Assembly: GCA_016933355.1 (NCBI GenBank)
Contig: JAFGBC010000106.1
Span: forward strand, 1-8,466
Direction: 5' to 3'
Length of the DNA stretch: 8,466 nt
Source of the DNA: Candidatus Aminicenantota bacterium
GTDB taxonomy: Bacteria; Acidobacteriota; Aminicenantia; Aminicenantales; JAFGBC01
In this document: piece after piece, positions 6,177 through 8,466 of the stretch
Layout: every line of letters starts with the position of its first letter
How positions within the stretch are numbered: position 1 is the first letter of the stretch
Program-made: the position numbers and the translations under genes
Notes under the pieces: model-generated
Databases searched by the model: none
What the model was told of the DNA's origin: nothing
What the model saw: the letters and a program-made list of their open reading frames with translations, nothing else

Positions 6177-6424
6177 CAGAAGAGAAAGCCGGAAAAAGAA
6201 CGCCCCTCCCCGTTCCGTCCCCGGGGACGAAGCGGCGCGGGGCTTGGGATCCAGTTGAACGAAAAGAGCTCGGGGCCTCAGGACATATCGCCGGGGACGT
6301 CGGGTACAGCGTCCGCCTCGTTCGTAGGTTCTAGCCTTCGGCAGGCCGGGGTCATCCCTTGACTCCCGGCCCCCGCGGTCTCGATCCCGTCTTACGCGCC
6401 CGAAACGCGGAGAAAAACGGCGCC
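6177..6424. other. Intergenic stretch between divergent lptFG and otsA promoters
   Basis: No convincing gene is visible on either strand; the only small open frames run in from lptFG antisense and resemble nothing known. Two symmetrical elements stand out: a perfect 14-bp palindrome CGTCCCCGGGGACG at 6216-6229, and the long hairpin at 6344-6371 listed separately. CCGGGGACG recurs at 6291-6299. The rest holds nothing I can name. Confidence 0.6.
6344..6371. repeat. Long imperfect inverted repeat upstream of otsA
   Basis: GGCCGGGGTCA (6344-6354) pairs with TGAC (6360-6363) plus CCCGGCC (6365-6371), leaving a single bulged T at 6364 and a 5-nt loop (TCCCT). This gives 11 base pairs. It lies about 54 bp before the otsA -35 box, with no gene on either side to terminate and no T run. 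It may be a protein-binding dyad or a remnant of a mobile repeat. Confidence 0.5.
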
Positions 6425-6453
6425 TTGAATTCATCGCCGGCATAAGATAGACT
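6425..6453 (+). promoter_or_regulatory. Sigma70-type promoter of otsA
   Basis: TTGAAT (6425-6430) and TAGACT (6448-6453) are exactly 17 bp apart. The predicted start near 6460 leaves a leader of about 32 nt before the ATG at 6492. No good Shine-Dalgarno site is present in it (only CTGGG about 12 nt upstream). The same -10 hexamer TAGACT is used at the promoter of the minus-strand gene ending at 1780. Confidence 0.55.
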
Positions 6454-6491
6454 GAACGAACATCCCGTTTCTTCCCTGGGCCGGCATCATC

Positions 6492-7901
6492 ATGCTGATA
6501 ACGATATCAAATCGTCTTCCGATGAGCGTCGTTAGAAGGGAACAATCCCTTCTTTTCGAGTCGAGCGTCGGCGGCCTGGCCACGGGCCTGGCCCAGTTCT
6601 ATAAATCGGAGCCCAGCGCCTGGGTCGGTTGGCCGGGAATCCCCCTGTCCAGGATCGACGACAAGGAGAAAAGGGCCATCCGGGAGCGGCTGATGAAGGA
6701 GTCCTGCCATCCCGTCTTTCTAACGGGGTACGAAGTCGACCATTTTTATCACGGCTTCGCCAACAGGACGATCTGGCCCCTTTTCCACTACTTCCCGCTC
6801 CACACGGTCTACAACAAGGTCTTCTGGCAGGTTTACGAGAATGTCAACGAAAAATTCGCCGACGCCGTCGCCGGCCTCGTCCGGCCCGGAGACAAGATTT
6901 GGATCCACGATTACCATCTCCTCCTTCTGCCGGAATTGATCCGGCGCCGCAAGCCCGAGGCGGCGATCGGGTTCTTCCTCCATATACCCTTCCCGAGCTA
7001 CGAGCTCTTCCGTCTCCTGCCCTGGCGCGAGGCGATCCTGCGCGGACTGCTCGGTGCGGATCTGGTCGGATTCCACACCGAAAGCTACGGCCGGCATTTC
7101 ATCGAGAGCGCGAGCCGGATTCTCGGCGTTCAAGCCGGTCCGGGGCGCATCCGGATAGGACCCCGGACCGTCAAGGTGGGGGCCTTCCCGATGGGCATCC
7201 ATTTCGAGCGGTTTTCGTCGGCCTCGTCCGATCCCCGGGTCCGAAGAGAGGTCGAGAAGATCGAAAAGAGGTGCGTCGGGCGCAAGATCATCCTCTCCGT
7301 CGACCGCCTCGACTACAGCAAAGGCATTCCCCAGCGCCTCGAGGCCTACGAGCTTTTTCTCGAGAAGCACCCCGCGTGGCGGGAGAAGGTCACGCTCATC
7401 ATGATCGCCGTTCCTTCCCGGGTCTCGGTCCCGACCTACGCCCAGCTCAAGAAGTCCGTCGACGAAAGCGTCGGCCGGATCAACGGCCGGTTCGGGACGA
7501 TCGGCTGGGTCCCGATCTGGTACCACTACCGGGCCCTGCCCTTCGAGTCCCTCGCCTCCCACTATCGCGCCGCGGACGTCTGCCTCGTGACGCCCCTCCG
7601 GGACGGCATGAACCTCATCGCCAAGGAATATCTGGCGTCCCGGGACGCCGGGGACGGCGTCCTGGTCCTCAGCGAGATGGCCGGCTCCGCCGCGGAGCTC
7701 GGCGGCTCGATCCTGGTCAATCCGAACAACGTCGAGGAGATGGCCGAGGCCGTCAAGGAAGCGCTTTCCCTGAACCCGGCAGAGCAGGTCCGGAGGAATG
7801 AGCCGATGCGCCGTTTGATCGAGAGCCATACGGTCGTTCGCTGGGCGCGCGATTTCCTGGCCGCGCTCGTCGAGGCCAGGAACGGGCAGCGCGTTCTCTA
7901 G
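6492..7901 (+). CDS. otsA: Alpha,alpha-trehalose-phosphate synthase (GT20)
   Basis: This 469-residue protein is a full-length family 20 glycosyltransferase, close to the length of E. coli OtsA. It joins the glucose of UDP-glucose (or another NDP-glucose) to glucose 6-phosphate to give trehalose 6-phosphate in the cytosol. Motifs appear in the expected order with a constant shift of ten against E. coli numbering: R8 in SNRLP near the start, the nucleotide-sugar loop SVGGLATGL (25-33), Y86 and W95, D140 in HDYHL, H164 in FFLHIPFPS, R272 and K277 in DRLDYSKGIP, and D371/E379 in DGMNLIAKEY. It ends soon after the synthase domain, so no phosphatase (OtsB) domain is fused. The next gene is convergent, so OtsB must be elsewhere, if present. 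Trehalose would serve as an osmolyte or stress protectant. A glucosylglycerol-phosphate synthase is a related alternative, but the conserved Y86/W95 pair favours OtsA. Confidence 0.95.
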   Translation: MLITISNRLPMSVVRREQSLLFESSVGGLATGLAQFYKSEPSAWVGWPGIPLSRIDDKEKRAIRERLMKESCHPVFLTGYEVDHFYHGFANRTIWPLFHYFPLHTVYNKVFWQVYENVNEKFADAVAGLVRPGDKIWIHDYHLLLLPELIRRRKPEAAIGFFLHIPFPSYELFRLLPWREAILRGLLGADLVGFHTESYGRHFIESASRILGVQAGPGRIRIGPRTVKVGAFPMGIHFERFSSASSDPRVRREVEKIEKRCVGRKIILSVDRLDYSKGIPQRLEAYELFLEKHPAWREKVTLIMIAVPSRVSVPTYAQLKKSVDESVGRINGRFGTIGWVPIWYHYRALPFESLASHYRAADVCLVTPLRDGMNLIAKEYLASRDAGDGVLVLSEMAGSAAELGGSILVNPNNVEEMAEAVKEALSLNPAEQVRRNEPMRRLIESHTVVRWARDFLAALVEARNGQRVL

Positions 7902-7943
7902 GGCGCGCTTCCCCCCTTCAGCCCCGCGCACGGATGGTCAGGG

Positions 7944-8466
7944 CTAAGCAACCTTCCTGCGGCCGCGAACGATCCCGACGACGGCCATGATGACCGCTAT
8001 CGCCAGCAGGGCCCCAAGGATCAGGGTGGTCAGCTTCTTGTCGGCCTTGGTCTTGTCCAGCGCGGACGAGAGGGCGTCCTTTTCGGCGTTCAGGGCGGCC
8101 ATCGCCTTCGACTGTTCGTCGGCCGCGGCCTTGAGCGCCGCTTCGTCCTGCTGAAGCGCGGCGATCTCCGCGTCCTTGGCGGCGACGAGAGATTCCATCT
8201 CGCCGACCTGCTTCTTGAGGGCGGCGATCGAGCCGTTCAGGGCCCGGACCTTCTTCTGATAAGACGCCTCGGTCTCCTTGCCGGCGGCCAGGGCCTTGTC
8301 CAGCTCGGCTTTCTGGGTTTCGAGCCCGGCCAGCTGCTCTTTTAAGGACGCGACGCTCGAGGAAAGCTCCTTGGTCTTGGCCTGGGAGCCCTCCAGGGCG
8401 GTCTTGGTCTCGGCCAGATTCTTGTTCAGGGCCTCGTTGCCCTTTTCGAGCTCGGAAATGCGTACG
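7944..8466 (-). CDS. Coiled-coil protein with C-terminal membrane helix (5' end outside window)
   Basis: The minus-strand frame stays open from the stop at 7944 to the window edge (last full codon 8463-8465). The ATG at 8198 is therefore probably internal, since the coiled coil continues unbroken upstream of it. About 173 residues are visible. The first 140 are rich in Ala, Leu, Lys and Glu with heptad-like spacing (for example LEKGNEALNKNLAETKTAL and DAEIAALQQDEAALKAAA) and have no Pro, as expected for a long coiled coil. Near visible residues 146-166 a hydrophobic segment (LTTLILGALLAIAVIMAVVG) is followed by the basic tail IVRGRRKVA, so the protein is anchored at its C-terminus with the tail probably cytosolic. 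I do not recognise the family. A periplasmic or cytoplasmic spacer/scaffold role is possible; topology depends on whether an N-terminal signal peptide exists outside the window. Confidence 0.8.
   Translation of the reverse strand, partial: VRISELEKGNEALNKNLAETKTALEGSQAKTKELSSSVASLKEQLAGLETQKAELDKALAAGKETEASYQKKVRALNGSIAALKKQVGEMESLVAAKDAEIAALQQDEAALKAAADEQSKAMAALNAEKDALSSALDKTKADKKLTTLILGALLAIAVIMAVVGIVRGRRKVA

Noticed and set aside
4190..6334. 714-codon plus-strand frame antisense to lptFG
   Set aside because: Its composition is repetitive Asp/Glu/Gly/Arg with no hydrophobic core, a typical antisense shadow of a membrane-protein gene; the opposite frame encodes two recognisable permease modules.
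6153..6362. Small plus-strand frame of 69 codons in the lptFG-otsA gap
   Set aside because: It starts inside lptFG on the opposite strand, has no ribosome-binding site, and its Ser/Pro/Arg-rich product has no motif.
7888..7909. AGCGCG/CGCGCT inverted repeat with a 10-nt loop over the otsA stop codon
   Set aside because: Short GC-only stem with a large loop and no T tract; in sequence this GC-rich such pairs are common, so I did not call a terminator.

Overview
The window is GC-rich, densely coding bacterial DNA. It holds seven protein genes in the order + - + + - + -, with no RNA gene, insertion sequence, CRISPR array or attachment site that I can see. An LptF/LptG-type lipopolysaccharide exporter points to a diderm (Gram-negative type) bacterium. 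The mix of TPR proteins, a carboxypeptidase-regulatory-like/TPR secreted protein, a bacterial endonuclease Q-type PHP protein and a BFN (DUF151) nuclease would suit an Acidobacteriota-like lineage such as Candidatus Aminicenantes. That placement is inference from gene content only.

Bases 1-1780: the 3' end of a long TPR-repeat gene runs into a convergent gene for a secreted protein with a beta-sandwich domain plus TPRs. A perfect 9-bp hairpin sits between the two stop codons. Bases 1781-1873: a compact divergent promoter region whose two identical -35 boxes form a dyad.

Bases 1874-3732: two co-directional nucleic-acid enzymes. The first is an endonuclease Q-like PHP/zinc-ribbon protein ending in a bacterial sliding-clamp-binding pentapeptide. 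The second is a bifunctional nuclease (BFN/DUF151) with its own near-consensus promoter and a good Shine-Dalgarno site. Bases 3761-6160 (minus): one long gene in which two complete LptF/LptG-type six-helix permeases are joined by an Arg-rich linker. Its -10 box lies 7 nt before the ATG, so the mRNA is probably leaderless.

Bases 6170-6491: a 322-bp divergent intergenic region with promoters at both edges and a long imperfect hairpin in the middle. Bases 6492-7901: a stand-alone trehalose-6-phosphate synthase with all key residues. Bases 7944-8466 (minus): the C-terminal part of a coiled-coil protein ending in one membrane helix.

The genes look mostly monocistronic, each with its own promoter where the start is visible. 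They do not form an obvious pathway together: envelope biogenesis (lptFG), osmolyte synthesis (otsA), DNA/RNA maintenance (EndoQ, BFN) and TPR/envelope proteins. I do not see a clearly new system. The points most worth a second look are the LptF-LptG fusion, the clamp motif on the EndoQ homologue, and the repeated placement of -10 boxes almost on top of start codons.
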